Assembly (NCBI GenBank): GCA_030867875.1
Contig: JAOWCC010000577.1
Location: 94,469,740-94,533,739, forward strand
From: Actinernus sp. WN-2022
Lineage: Eukaryota > Cnidaria > Anthozoa > Actiniaria > Actinernidae
Direction: 5' to 3'
Length of the DNA stretch: 64,000 nucleotides
The notes beneath the pieces are model-generated. The model was not told the DNA's origin. It saw nothing but the letters and a program-made list of their open reading frames with translations, and ran no database searches. Below are positions 20,165 to 29,310 of the stretch, one piece after another (position 1 is the first letter of the stretch; each line of letters begins with the position of its first letter). The position numbers and the translations under genes were made by a program.

Positions 20165-21150
20165 TCGGGCCTTTTTCAGTAAACAGTCACGTGCTAATAT
20201 ATATAACTACTTCGTTAACGAATGAATTGCGCACGTCGTGATCTTTGTGGGAAAGGAGGGCTACCGAATGCTCAGTCAAAAAGTGCTCGTATGCTCGCAA
20301 TAAAAGATTGTGTGTACTGGCTCGAATTGCTCGTATCGAGTATGCTCTGTGCTCGCGAAAGATAAAGTGAATATGCTCTGTACTCGCGAAAGATAAAGTG
20401 AATATGCTCTGTGCTCGCGAAAGATAATTAAAACTGAGTGAATATATACTCTGTACTCGCAAAAGATAAAGTGAATATGTTCTGTGCTCGCGAAAGATAA
20501 TTAAAACTGAGTGAATATATACTCTGTACTCGCAAAAGATAAAGTGAATATGTTCTGTGCTCGCGAAAGATAATTAAAACTGAGTGAATATATACTCTGT
20601 ACTCGCGAAAGATAAAGTAAATATGTTCTGTGCTCGCGAAAGATGATTAAAACTGAGTGAATATATACTCTGTACTCGCGAAAGATAAAATGAATATGTT
20701 CTGTCCTCGCGAAAGATAATTAAAACTGAGTGAATATATACTCTGTACTCGCGAAAGATAAAGTGAATATGTTCTGTGCTCGCGAAAGGTAAAGCGAATA
20801 CTCATAATTTTATCGCGGCTCTTTACAGTAAACATATGGCCAAAGCTAAGTAAGATTGTCGAGCGTAGACTACTTATTCTAACCTAACAAATCAATAGTG
20901 AAAACACATACAGCCCTTCGTTTGATTTGGGATACTAGATTTCTCTGGTCAGTTCGCAATTTTTTGGGTAAAAATTCAACATTGAATTGTATTTCCCGAC
21001 ATGTTTGCCCCGATTACCCATCATGCAACGATGGTCAGTTTTGTTAATAACACTACCGATCTCGTACAAGTGCCTTATATGAATTTATATTTTTTTGCCC
21101 TCCATGCAGTACAACAACGTGATTCACTGGGGGCAAGTACTGCATGACTC
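20165..21150. mobile_element. Split copy of the TAGGCCCTTTGCAGC MITE
   Basis: The left part (20165-20265: AACAGTCACGTGCTAATATA, TTCGTTAACGAATGAATT, GGGAAAGG) and the right part (about 21035-21130: AACACTACCGATCT, TTTTTTGCCCTCCA, GTACAACAACGTGATT) are reversed relative to 14065-14340. A tandem array and other sequence lie between them. Confidence 0.7.
20340..20805. repeat. 73-bp tandem array
   Basis: Five full units start at 20398, 20471, 20544, 20617 and 20690. Each contains TGTGCTCGCGAAAGATAATT and ACTCTGTACTCGCGAAAGAT, which are themselves two related half-units. Minus-strand frames through the array are repeat artefacts. Confidence 0.9.
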
Positions 21151-21705
21151 GTAAAAATATCTCAGCATACACAGAAAGCCCACGTTATTCCTAGGTGAGA
21201 GAAATCAAGATTTTGTCTGTCCGTCACCTTGATCATGAACTGCAACCGAGCCATGCACTAGAGCAGATTTCGTATGAGTGGGACAAACTACGGCATGTCC
21301 GTAACCGTGCTGTAGATCACACCGCGGCAAAACGTCACGCGCATGCGTATTTGCTATTTCTTGTCGGCGCGCGGCCGCCCCCAGTTTCCCGCGAAAACTG
21401 AAATGAAACAACAGGCACATACCCGTGATTTTAAAATTTCTGCTTAAAAGCATCCATTTGTGAACTGTTTTGTCAAAAAATAAGAAAACTACTTAAAAGA
21501 TAAGCCTAAGACTTTAACAGGTTGAAGTTTTCTTAATTTGTAATTCACTGTGAGTTTACTAAGTTATAAAATTATTTACTAAAAAAGTTGAAACCCTCGG
21601 TAATTTGTATTTGATAGCAGAGCCTTCGTTCTTTTCGCCAGCGGAGCATACCGTTTTGCCGCGGTGTGGCTGTAGATGTGCTGTGCCGTAGTTCTGTGAT
21701 TTGAT
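21115..21705. repeat. Dispersed repeat with inverted ends
   Basis: The left part matches 18200-18380. CACACCGCGGCAAAACG near 21325 is mirrored by CGTTTTGCCGCGGTGTG near 21652, so part of this block forms a long hairpin. No gene. Confidence 0.6.
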
Positions 21706-22082
21706 TGGATCATCAGGAGAAAAACAATGGGAAACCATTTCAACGTCACGGGGAGATATCAAGATAGTCATCAAATCATCAGCTTTAGATAAAAGATCAA
21801 ACATTCTATGTTTTAATTCTTTTTTTAAAGTTTTTTTTTTCGCCACGAATGGAAGGAGGCAGAGAATTCCAAACTTTTGTACCAATTCTCAGAAAAGAGT
21901 TATGCATCTTTTCTAATCTAGAATGTTCAATAAAAAGTCATTGTTAGTGGAGAAGCGTTCCTATCTCTTATATATACATAATTACAAATAGGAGGTTTGA
22001 ATGCGAACAAAGAGTGGGACAGCATGCTCCCTAAAATCGTTAAAATAATTCAAGCGTAAAGCTCGCTTTTGGAGTATAAGGC

Positions 22083-22212
22083 GCCATCCACACGTATCCG
22101 TTTTCGTAGCGTTTTCATATTGTTTCAGGTAATTAGACCATTGTTTTATATTCCCTTGAGGACGAGAGAACAATACAAAAACGATACGAAAACGGATACG
22201 TGTGGACGGGGT
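22083..22212. mobile_element. MITE inserted in the LINE
   Basis: GCCATCCACACGTATCCG is mirrored by CGGATACGTGTGGACGGG, with inner GTTTTCGTAGCGTTTTC and GATACGAAAAC. It splits the RT C-terminal reading frame. Confidence 0.8.
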
Positions 22213-22994
22213 CTAAGTAGTTTAATGAATATATAATATAGGCTTTACGGGCAGAACCCCAAGAACATACACCATAATAAAGGTAAGGATTTATAAGAGT
22301 TTGGTAAATTTTTAAGAGTAGACAGGGATTGAATGTCTTAATCTAGCTAATATACCTATAGTTCTACTGATTTTTTGACAAATTAGGTCAATGTAGTTTT
22401 TTCATGAGAGATCATAATCAAAAAGAATTCCAAGGTACCGCACAAAATCTTTTCTTTCCAGGGTATTAAGTACATGTAAGATTATTGGGTTATATATACT
22501 TTAATATTATATACGATGGTATGGCAGATGTCTTTGGTGTGGGCGGAATCGAAGATCATGTAATTACATTTTTTGAAATTTAGAGCTAGTTTATTTGCCT
22601 GAATTCAATCGCAAACCTTAAAGGATAACTGAAGCCTAAAATCAACTCATACCAAAATTTATTTTACTGTGTTTTGCGTCTAAGGAAAGAAAATCTGCAA
22701 ATCTTCCTCGCAACCGCCGCTAAGTAAAGACGGCTCAATTCCTGTAATCAGTGACGTACGATACGGTGAATAAATTAGTTTTGTCATGTTGTTCTCGGCT
22801 TTGAATATATGACTTACGACTCATAATTGCGCACTATTGTGCTTTCTTTGTATTGAAGGTGTGGTTGTTTTTCCTTGGTATGCATGACGTACGATACGGG
22901 GTAAAAAGCACGGAATTGTACGGTGGCCCAAAAGGGTCACCACAAACAAAAAAGATTTCGACAAACAAAACATGGAAATCGAGCAAACAAAATA

Positions 22995-23135
22995 AAAAGC
23001 CACAACGCAAACAAAAAAGTCACAACGCAAACAAAAAAGTCACAACGCAAACAGAAAGCCACAACGCAAACAAAAAACCACAACGCAAACAAAAAGCCAC
23101 AACGCTAACAAAAAAGCCACAACGCAAGCAAAAAA
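22995..23135. repeat. CACAACGCAAACAAAAAGC tandem array, left arm
   Basis: About seven units of 19-22 bp. It is the inverted counterpart of the larger array at 24240-24660. Confidence 0.9.
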
Positions 23136-23188
23136 GTGAATTGTACGGTACCCTCGTTCCCAAGATCACATGAAAACGAGGTTCGTAT

Positions 23189-23502
23189 TCAAGACGGCTG
23201 ACTCGGAGGTTGTTCAGACTGAGAGAGAAACGATTACTCATTATTTTCATCTTACTTGGTTATCAGAATGACGTGATTAGGGAGTTTTTACAACAGAAAT
23301 ATCACAACATTACTCTCAGCTTACGCACTTTAAAGCGAAGGTTACGTGACTTTGGCTTGCGAAGAAATGGGAATATAAATGTGAATCATCAAGAATCATT
23401 AAAGAAATCGATCCCGAAGGTGTTCAACGCCGAAGACGACGGAGGCTGTCAAGGAGAAGGTATACTTCAGTTATGGTCCAAACTTTTGTTGGCATCTAGA
23501 CG
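23189..23502 (+). pseudogene. Integrase-like ORF, left copy
   Basis: The plus strand reads TERETITHYFHLTWLSE-like sequence, then YHNITLSLRTLKRRLRDFGL and KEIDPEGVQRRRRRRLSRRR, and in a shifted frame YGPNFCWHLDG, ending at a GTAAGT donor. The start codon is lost (ACG for ATG), an extra base shifts frame near 23270, and about 130 bp is deleted relative to the right copy. Confidence 0.65.
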
Positions 23503-23770
23503 GTAAGTCAAGGCCCAAGCTACGTATTTGTGTTAGATAAATAAAATCAACTATGAACACACTTATACTTGTTGTTGGACTATTGTACTTTCTTCTCTGA
23601 AGATTTGAAACGATTCTGATTAAAATTGCGCCAGTTCTTGCCATTTGAATTTTCTCCCGAACTCTTCATAGTTGATTTTATTTCAGATTTGCAAGTCATG
23701 GATATTTCCTTATCTTCGCCATACACAGTTTGATATCTAACACAAATACGTAGCTTGGGCCTTGACTTAC

Positions 23771-24200
23771 CGTCTAGATGCCAACAAAAGTTTGGACCAT
23801 AACTGAAGTACCTTCTCCTTGACAGCCTCCGTCGTCTTCGGCGTTGAACACCTTCGGGATCGATTTATTTAAGTGATTCTTGCAACGAGTTGTTGGGGGA
23901 CATGCATGTATATGATGTTCCAGTCGAAGTGAGTGCCATATTGCTCTGTAACCGAGTGCTCCGCCTGATCCATCGAGCTCAGTGATTTTCGATAATATTC
24001 TTCAGTCGATCCTCATCCATAATTATATTCCCATTTCTTCGCAAGCCAAAGTCACGTAACCTTCGCTTTAAAGTGCGTAAGGTGAGAGTAATGTTGTGAT
24101 ATTTCTGTAAAAACTCCCTAATCACGTCATTCTGATAACCAAGATGAAAATAATGAGTAATCGTTTCTCTCTCAGTCTGAACAACCTCCGAGTCAGCCAT
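23771..24200 (-). pseudogene. Integrase-like ORF, right copy (exon-like)
   Basis: It begins with ATG at 24200: MADSEVVQTERETITHYFHL, then GYQNDVIREFLQKYHNIT and LRTLKRRLRDFGLRRNGN. This is a helix-turn-helix-like N-terminus. After stops and shifts the reading recovers IDPEGVQRRRRRRLSRRRY and ends YGPNFCWHLDG at a GTAAGT donor (23765-23770). The YGPN-xx-WHLDG end precedes the integrase (rve) catalytic domain in a group of transposon-derived proteins found in cnidarians and fish; this is recalled, not searched. The catalytic exon is absent. It is a gene-capture or deletion derivative. Confidence 0.65.
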
Positions 24201-24239
24201 TCGTTTTCATGTCAGCTTGGGAACGAGAGTAACGTACAA

Positions 24240-24660
24240 TTCACTTTTTTGTTTGCGTTGTGGCTTTTTTATTTGCGTTGTGGCTTTTTGTTTGCGTTGT
24301 GGCTTTTTGTTTGCGTTGTGGTTTTTTGTTTGCGTTGTGGTTTTTTGTTTGCGTTGTGGCTTTTTTGTTTGCTTTGTGGCTTTTTTGTTTGCGTTGTGGT
24401 TTTCTGTTTGCGTTGTGATTTTTTTTGTTTGCGTTGTGGCTTTTTTATTTGCGTTGTGGCTTTTTGTTTGCGTTGTGGCTTTTTGTTTGCGTTGTGGTTT
24501 TTTGTTTGCGTTGTGGTTTTTTGTTTGCGTTGTGGCTTTTTTGTTTGCTTTGTGGCTTTTTTGTTTGCGTTGTGGTTTTCTGTTTGCGTTGTGATTTTTT
24601 TTGTTTGCGTTGTGGCTTTCTTGTTTGCGTTGTGGCTTTATTTTGCGTTGTGGCTTTTAT
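24240..24660. repeat. Higher-order tandem array, period about 176 bp
   Basis: Monomers of about 19-20 bp (TTTTTTGTTTGCGTTGTGGC) form a larger unit of about nine. The larger unit is present twice, starting at the variant ATTTGCGTTGTGG at 24271 and 24447, with variants such as GCTTTGTGG and GTGGTTTTC in the same order. Open frames rich in Cys, Phe, Leu and Val result from the repeat. Confidence 0.88.
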
Positions 24661-25179
24661 TTTGTTTGCTCGATTTCCATGTTTTGTTTGTCGAAATCTT
24701 TTTTGTTTGTGGCGACCCTTTTGGGCCACTGTAGGGAATTGAGCCGCCACACAAACTAGCTTTATCAGCGGAGAATCGGCTATTTTTCGACCTTCAAAAC
24801 GTATTTCCTCTTTTTAGACGTGCACCACAAAGAAATAAAATAGCAGAACTTATTTCTCTTGAATACAAGTTTGTATCGTCGTCGGATTGATTTAGGCTTC
24901 AGTTCTCCTTTTAGTAGTTCAGAATTAAATATCTGCTCAAGATGATAAAAAAACAATTTTTCGCATATGTGATGACTGTATCATCTGCAAATAATTATAA
25001 ATGAAAAGAAAATTGTTTTGAGGAGTTAGTTATATCATTAACATATAGTAAGAATAATAGAGGGCCCAGGACAGATCCTTGATTAACTCCACTCACTGTC
25101 AGAAACATATCAGTTTCCATTCAAGGTTGTTTGATTGTGTTCAGTTAGATACGAACAAAACCAATCATTTATAATTGCC

Positions 25180-25560
25180 TGAATACGCATGCTTGAACTG
25201 AGTTATTAACTTCGGATTCAAATAGGACAACTGATAAATTCTCAGCATTTTGATCTGATAGAACATCGAGGTTTCTTGAGTTTAGAGTATAGCAAATCGC
25301 TTTTAAAGTTCCAATTCTTACTCTTAATCTTGTGTTCATGACCTGTCAGTGATATGGCGGTAGCTCCAGTAGGAGAGATTTTCGAGAGTCCACACGACAG
25401 GACAGAATTCCACTTCGCATAGTTACAGAATCAACAAATAAGTCACATGATAAATTTCAGATAATGCAACTGAAGTTCTCTTATAAAAGCTTTCAAGTAA
25501 AAGCGCATTGAATTCAAGCGATCAATCAATACCGAAAGTCCTCTTCTGTGTGCAATGATT
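25180..25560 (+). pseudogene. Broken inverted copy of the 61840-62190 segment
   Basis: GTTCCAATTCTTACTCTTAA, GTAGGAGAGATTTTCGAGAG and AATCAACAAATAAGTCACAT match the minus strand at 61933-62080 in the same order, and similarity extends on both sides. Relative to the partner, the ATG has become ATC and the GTAAGT donor has become ATAAGT; the frame also has a stop. It is a dead copy lying 0.5 kb upstream of the GPCR. Confidence 0.7.
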
Positions 25561-26083
25561 TTGATATGATTTCAAAACTTTTAGATCAGCTCTAATTTTA
25601 TCATCAGTAAAGTGGAGTCCGGCTGAGAAGCCATGTCAACACTCGGAGCTTGTTGTAACCAAGAAAGATGTCAATCCTTTAGCCTCTAGTCTTCGTAAGA
25701 AATATAATTAGCCAGGGCTTATTTGCACTTTAAGGAACATGGGCAAAGCACTAAATATACAGTGACAAGGGGTTAATTATTTCCCACCTGCTTCAGCGAG
25801 TTAGACTAAACTGACGTCAAATATAAATAATTGTATCGCACACGGAGAAAGTGTGAGAGCATATAAATTATTATAGAAAGCGTATATGTCATAATTATAT
25901 AACTATATATATAACTATAGAAGAGCAAGTCAGACCATACTCAAAAAAATCCATTAAAGCTAAGAAGAGGTTTGTCTGTTTGGTTTGTACAAAGAAGAGC
26001 AGTCGTTTCCTAAAGCTTCGTCTGGTTATTCGAGGATAAACCACTGACTTATCGCAGCGGTTCTGGAGAAACTAGTTACCACG
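25561..26083 (+). promoter_or_regulatory. GPCR upstream region with TATA-like sequence
   Basis: TATATATAA at 25904-25912 lies about 170 bp before the first in-context ATG (26084). No other ORF or repeat is clear here. Assignment as a core promoter rests on position and composition only. Confidence 0.25.
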
Positions 26084-26087
26084 ATGA

Positions 26088-27005
26088 ATGCTGGAAATGA
26101 AGCTGCGAGAAACGCCACATCTTCGATCCTTTCGTCCAGTCAAAATAAATCGGCCAACCTGGTACTGGATTTTGCTGGGGAATATTTCCTTTATCACAAC
26201 GCTTGGAAATGGAATCGTTATTCACATCATTCTAACGAGGAAGAGGTTTCGAATGCAAGCTTCTCCAAACTGGTTGATCCTTTCCCTTGCAGTTGCGGAC
26301 TTTCTTGTTGGAATATATGACATTCCAGTGCTAATAATTTGCCGATTTCTTGCCGACTGCAGCCCATTAGTGTATAAAGTCCTTCAGATTGTAATGGCCA
26401 TTTTCATAACCGCCTCAGTTACAAATTTATGCCTGCTAGCGTTTGATATTTACTTCGCTGTTGTCCATCCATTTCGATATAAGGTATTTATGAGACCTTC
26501 AAGGGTCTTTGCACTTATTTCGGCGGCCTGGGGGATCTCGATCTTGGGGAAAATTCCCCTATTCGTGGCAGCATTAGGGAACAAAGAAGTTAAAATCGCA
26601 GGCCACATTATCACAATGGGGCTAGTCGCAGTTCTCCCAAGCGTGTTCATTGTCTACGCGTACTTTTGCATCTTCAGCGTCCTAAGAAAGCACAAGCGAG
26701 TCATCAAGTCGCACGAAACGCAAGTTGCTTCAAGCAGAGATACCACACCTTCGAAAAATGGCAGAAGAAATAGAGATGGAATGATTAAAGCCGTTGGAGT
26801 GGTCGTAGCGATATTCCTTGTCTGTAACAGCTTCTTCCAGTACTATATCCTTGTGCAAATTTGGCCGAAGCTACCCTTCTCGCCCAATGTACGCCTCACA
26901 GTTTATTGGTTGAGATATTTCAACTCTGCGCCAAACTTTGTGGTCTACGCCTTGCTGAAGAAGGATTTCAGACAAGAACTGAGGAACATGTTCCGATTTT
27001 CTTAG
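26088..27005 (+). CDS. Class A (rhodopsin-like) GPCR, orphan
   Basis: A single-exon seven-transmembrane receptor; the open frame is 305 aa. Landmarks: TM1 with GN at 40-41; TM2 with LAVAD, Asp71; TM3 ending FDIYFAVVHPFRY (DIY at 120-122 where DRY is usual); TM4 Trp148; TM5 about 172-198; a basic third loop with RRNRDGMIKA; TM6 about 232-257 without the usual CWxP; TM7 NSAPNFVVYALL, where the NPxxY proline is displaced. The ATG at 26088 has a poor context (T at -3). The ATG at 26084, in another frame, has A at -3 and encodes MNAGNEAARNATSSILSSSQ with glycosylation sequons NAT and NKS, a typical receptor N-terminus. A frameshift near 26150-26180 is therefore likely: either an assembly error or a recent mutation. 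Ligand unknown; it resembles the expanded amine/adenosine/melanocortin-like receptors of cnidarians. Confidence 0.85.
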   Translation: MLEMKLRETPHLRSFRPVKINRPTWYWILLGNISFITTLGNGIVIHIILTRKRFRMQASPNWLILSLAVADFLVGIYDIPVLIICRFLADCSPLVYKVLQIVMAIFITASVTNLCLLAFDIYFAVVHPFRYKVFMRPSRVFALISAAWGISILGKIPLFVAALGNKEVKIAGHIITMGLVAVLPSVFIVYAYFCIFSVLRKHKRVIKSHETQVASSRDTTPSKNGRRNRDGMIKAVGVVVAIFLVCNSFFQYYILVQIWPKLPFSPNVRLTVYWLRYFNSAPNFVVYALLKKDFRQELRNMFRFS

Positions 27006-27059
27006 AAGCAATACCAAGCTACATTATTTTTTGAGTTATTTTTGTGGGGGGATCACTTC

Positions 27060-27918
27060 GGGATATTGGGGTTCTGGATAAACTAGGATGATACACTTTA
27101 TAACAGGAAGACAGTTGAAAATATAATACAACAGAGACTAAGAGATATAGAGTTCCAAATGTGGTTAAGTAACCTATACATAACGATTCACGTAAAGACC
27201 CCCAACAAAAGAACAAATTAAGGGCATATCGAAAATTCAAAATGAATTATCAATAAGCCAGGTCACCAATATCAATCCGACAAAGGATAGCCCTTACAAA
27301 ATTAAGAATAAGTAACCATAAACTTGAAATAGAAATTGTGCGATACACAAAACCATATAAAAAACCTGAAGATAGGATATGCCAAATATGTAAACAGGAA
27401 GTAGAAGATGAGGCCCATTTCTTGATAAAGTGCCCTCTATACAGGGAGAAACCCCCCCCCCCCCGGGGGGGGGGGGGGGGGGGGGGAGACTCCCATATAA
27501 AAGGGGTAGGGATGCTCGTCGGACATTTTCGATTTGACCCCTAAGAGGTACTAAAATGAGCGTGGGTCAAGCTTATTTTGACCCCTAAAGGATAATAAAA
27601 ATGTAAATTGATAACAGATTTTTTGTTCAATTGACACCCGACCCCTAAAAGGTACCGCTTTACATGTCTGTGTTTGATGGTGGATACCCTAAGTGGTACC
27701 AAACTCCTGATTTTGACCCCTAAAAGGTACGACGAGCATCCATGTACCCCTCACATAAGGGAGTGCCCCCCCCCCCCCCCCCCCCCCCCGGGGGGAGAAA
27801 CGAAGTGACGTTTTCGCCAAGATAGAGAAGCAGACCACAACCGAAACTAATAGAATGTCGTCTGATGATCTTTCACTGAGTCTTTTCCAAGCTAATGATG
27901 TCTCCCGGGTCACCGGTT
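27060..27918 (+). mobile_element. LINE C-terminal fragment with zinc-knuckle-like end
   Basis: The sequence reads ENIIQQRLRDIEFQMWLSNL, later LRISNHKLEIEIVRYTK and ICQICKQEVEDEAHFLIKC followed by PLYREK at 27450. A 341-bp element interrupts, and the frame resumes RSDVFAKIEKQTTTETNR up to a stop near 27918. The Cys-x2-Cys...His...Cys block before CPLYRE is the usual C-terminal feature of several LINE RT clades. It is 5' truncated and frameshifted. Confidence 0.75.
27453..27793. mobile_element. Poly(G)/poly(C)-ended hAT-like element, 341 bp
   Basis: The 8-bp duplication GGAGAAAC lies at 27445-27452 and 27794-27801. The left end is a C run then a G run followed by GACTCCCATATAAAAGGGG; the right end is CCCCTCACATAAGGGAGTG, a C run then GGGG. 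Inverted GATGCTCGTCG and CGACGAGCATC lie inside. Four TTGACCCCTAA(A/G)AGGTA-type motifs are repeated in the body. It interrupts the LINE frame, which rejoins cleanly when the insert is removed. Confidence 0.9.
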
Positions 27919-28164
27919 AACTCAGAAATTAATAGCTAAGGGACCGGACACATGAAAAATTATCATAGAGATATCATATATATATATACAGATTGTATTG
28001 TATAGTATAGTTCTCTAGTATGACACTATTATAATTTATAATTAATTGAATCCATACTAGTTAGTTGGTTTACAGTCAATATACTACATTTGTATACGAC
28101 TCCAAATTAAAACAATTCTGTCTGTCTGTCTGTGCCGCCCCCTTACCCTATTTCAGACCAAAAT

Positions 28165-29310
28165 ATAAAATTATAAAGTAAGTTTGGAATTATGAAGTAA
28201 GTTTGGAATTATGAAGGTATGAGCACTTGCGACCGTACTCAACGCGAAAGGGCTCCGACGGGAAGACAAACACGTGTTCGTTCATCGCCTACAACCATGG
28301 CGGACAATCCCTTGACTGGTGATGCTCTAAAAAGTGTGTCGAAAGCCTCGTTTCGGCAGCAGAAGCTCAGTTAAAAAGATGTGCTAATTTTCCATCTCCA
28401 ATAGCAAGTAGTAATGTGCAGTCATCTACAAATCGAGTCCTATCTCCACTCGAAGAACATGGTAAACTTTTTGGCTACACACCATGTACCGTACCATCGT
28501 CTTACTCATCATCCAGGGTCCTTTGCGAGAGACAGGATGTAGATTCAAGTACGCTATTGATGTTAGCACCCCTAGCGGAAAGCACCTGAGGCACTCGCTG
28601 AAATCGCTCGTGCGTACACCGTGAAAAATGCACGCTACGCCCGTTATTATGTCTCAAAATTCTAAATCTGGCCACCTCCTGGCATTTGTGGGGTATTTGA
28701 CATTTTTGATTCAGAGCATTGCAATACTCCATAATTGGCCGGGGTCAGCTCCCCACTATGGGGCTTTGGAACAAGTGCAAATCTCTTATAAACATTGATG
28801 TAAAATTCGATATTTTGACTCTTTGAATAATTAATTTCCACACCCCTCTCCACCAAGTTTTCTTTGCTGGCAAATGCCCCACCCTCGGGGTAGAGACAGA
28901 GTTGTCAAATGCCCCACGTATGGGAATGGCATTCCTTAAGACAGTCAATTGCGTTTCGAATGTAATTAAGAATATTCTCATCGATGTCGTCTCTACACAT
29001 GCCATATAAAGCATAAAAAGGCTTTTCCATATCACCTCAAGTCTATAGATAAAACAGTCTACCTCACTATAGCCAAGATCAATGGAAGACAGCTCGATAG
29101 ATAACTTTAAAAGCTCTGTGTGTGCTTCCGCGATGTCGGCCATGTCTGTTGGCGATGAACACGTGTTTGTCTTCCCGTGAGCCCTTTCGCGTTGAGTACG
29201 CTCGCAAGTGCTCATACCTTCATAATTCCAAACTTACTTCATGATTCCAAACTTACTTCATGATTCCAAACTTACTTCATAATTTCAAACTTACTCCACA
29301 CAGCCATTTT
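28165..29310. mobile_element. Palindromic DNA element with divergent ORF fragments
   Basis: The left arm (28165-28312) and right arm (29128-29310) are inverted. AAGTAAGTTTGGAATTATG is repeated two to four times at each tip, then GTATGAGCACTTGCGA, CTCAACGCGAAAGGGCTC and GAAGACAAACACGTGTTC. Each arm ends in an ATGGC start, but what follows differs: the plus frame reads VESLVSAAEAQLKRC, the minus frame is the 156-codon ORF at 28745-29215. Confidence 0.75.
28745..29215 (-). CDS. Uncharacterised mobile-element ORF (156 codons)
   Basis: The reading starts in the inverted arm as MSTCERTQRERAHGKTNTCS. A better start is the inner Met of DMADIAEAHTELLKLSIELS. It continues LEVIWKSLFMLYMACVETTS and ends in a stop at 28745. 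The MAD-helix layout resembles the N-terminal part of integrase-like ORFs in cnidarian transposons, but I am not sure. No catalytic motif is present. It may be a remnant and may not be expressed. Confidence 0.35.
   Translation of the reverse strand: MSTCERTQRERAHGKTNTCSSPTDMADIAEAHTELLKLSIELSSIDLGYSEVDCFIYRLEVIWKSLFMLYMACVETTSMRIFLITFETQLTVLRNAIPIRGAFDNSVSTPRVGHLPAKKTWWRGVWKLIIQRVKISNFTSMFIRDLHLFQSPIVGS

Larger units (their letters stand above)
22919..24734. mobile_element. Foldback element with integrase-like ORF in both arms
   Basis: TACGGTGGCCCAAAAGGGTC at the left is mirrored by GACCCTTTTGGGCCACTGTA at the right. The 7-bp GGAATTG flank at 22912-22918 and 24735-24741 fits a target duplication. 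Each arm has a CACAACGCAAACAAAAAGC-type array followed by a copy of the same ORF. The arms meet near 23610, where AAATAAAATCAACTATGAA and TTCATAGTTGATTTTATTT are inverted. Left-arm deletions make it shorter than the right arm. Confidence 0.85.
22618..24913. mobile_element. Outer terminal-inverted-repeat element
   Basis: TTAAAGGATAACTGAAGCCT at 22618 is mirrored by AGGCTTCAGTTCTCCTTTTA ending at about 24912. GGCTCAATTCC near 22733 and GGAATTGAGCC near 24735 are a second inverted pair. It sits in the LINE between the ADD motif and the YLGILFD block. It carries the inner foldback at 22919-24734. Confidence 0.65.
21780..25170 (-). mobile_element. LINE on the minus strand, broken by nested insertions
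   Basis: Reading right to left: NDWFCSYLTEHNQTTLNGN near 25160; NQGSVLGPLLFLLYVNDI near 25070-25100, the RT motif before the active site; ADDTVITYA near 24970, the RT catalytic ADD; then, after an insertion, RKDFVRYLGILFDYDLS near 22430, CQKISRTIGILARLRHSIP, YYGVCSWGSARKAYI near 22250; and after a second insertion RIGTKVWNSLPPSIRGEKK near 21850-21900. This is the order of a CR1/L2-like RT. Stops and two insertions show it is dead. Confidence 0.8.

Noticed and set aside
20340..20805. A CRISPR-like array
   Set aside because: The units are contiguous 73-bp tandem repeats without unique spacers, in a eukaryotic genome.
20187..20835. Open frames of 62-91 codons on the minus strand
   Set aside because: They lie in the 73-bp tandem array and only repeat its unit.
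24144..24750. Cys/Phe-rich membrane-protein-like frames up to 196 codons
   Set aside because: They are translations of the GTTTGCGTTGTGG array in different frames.
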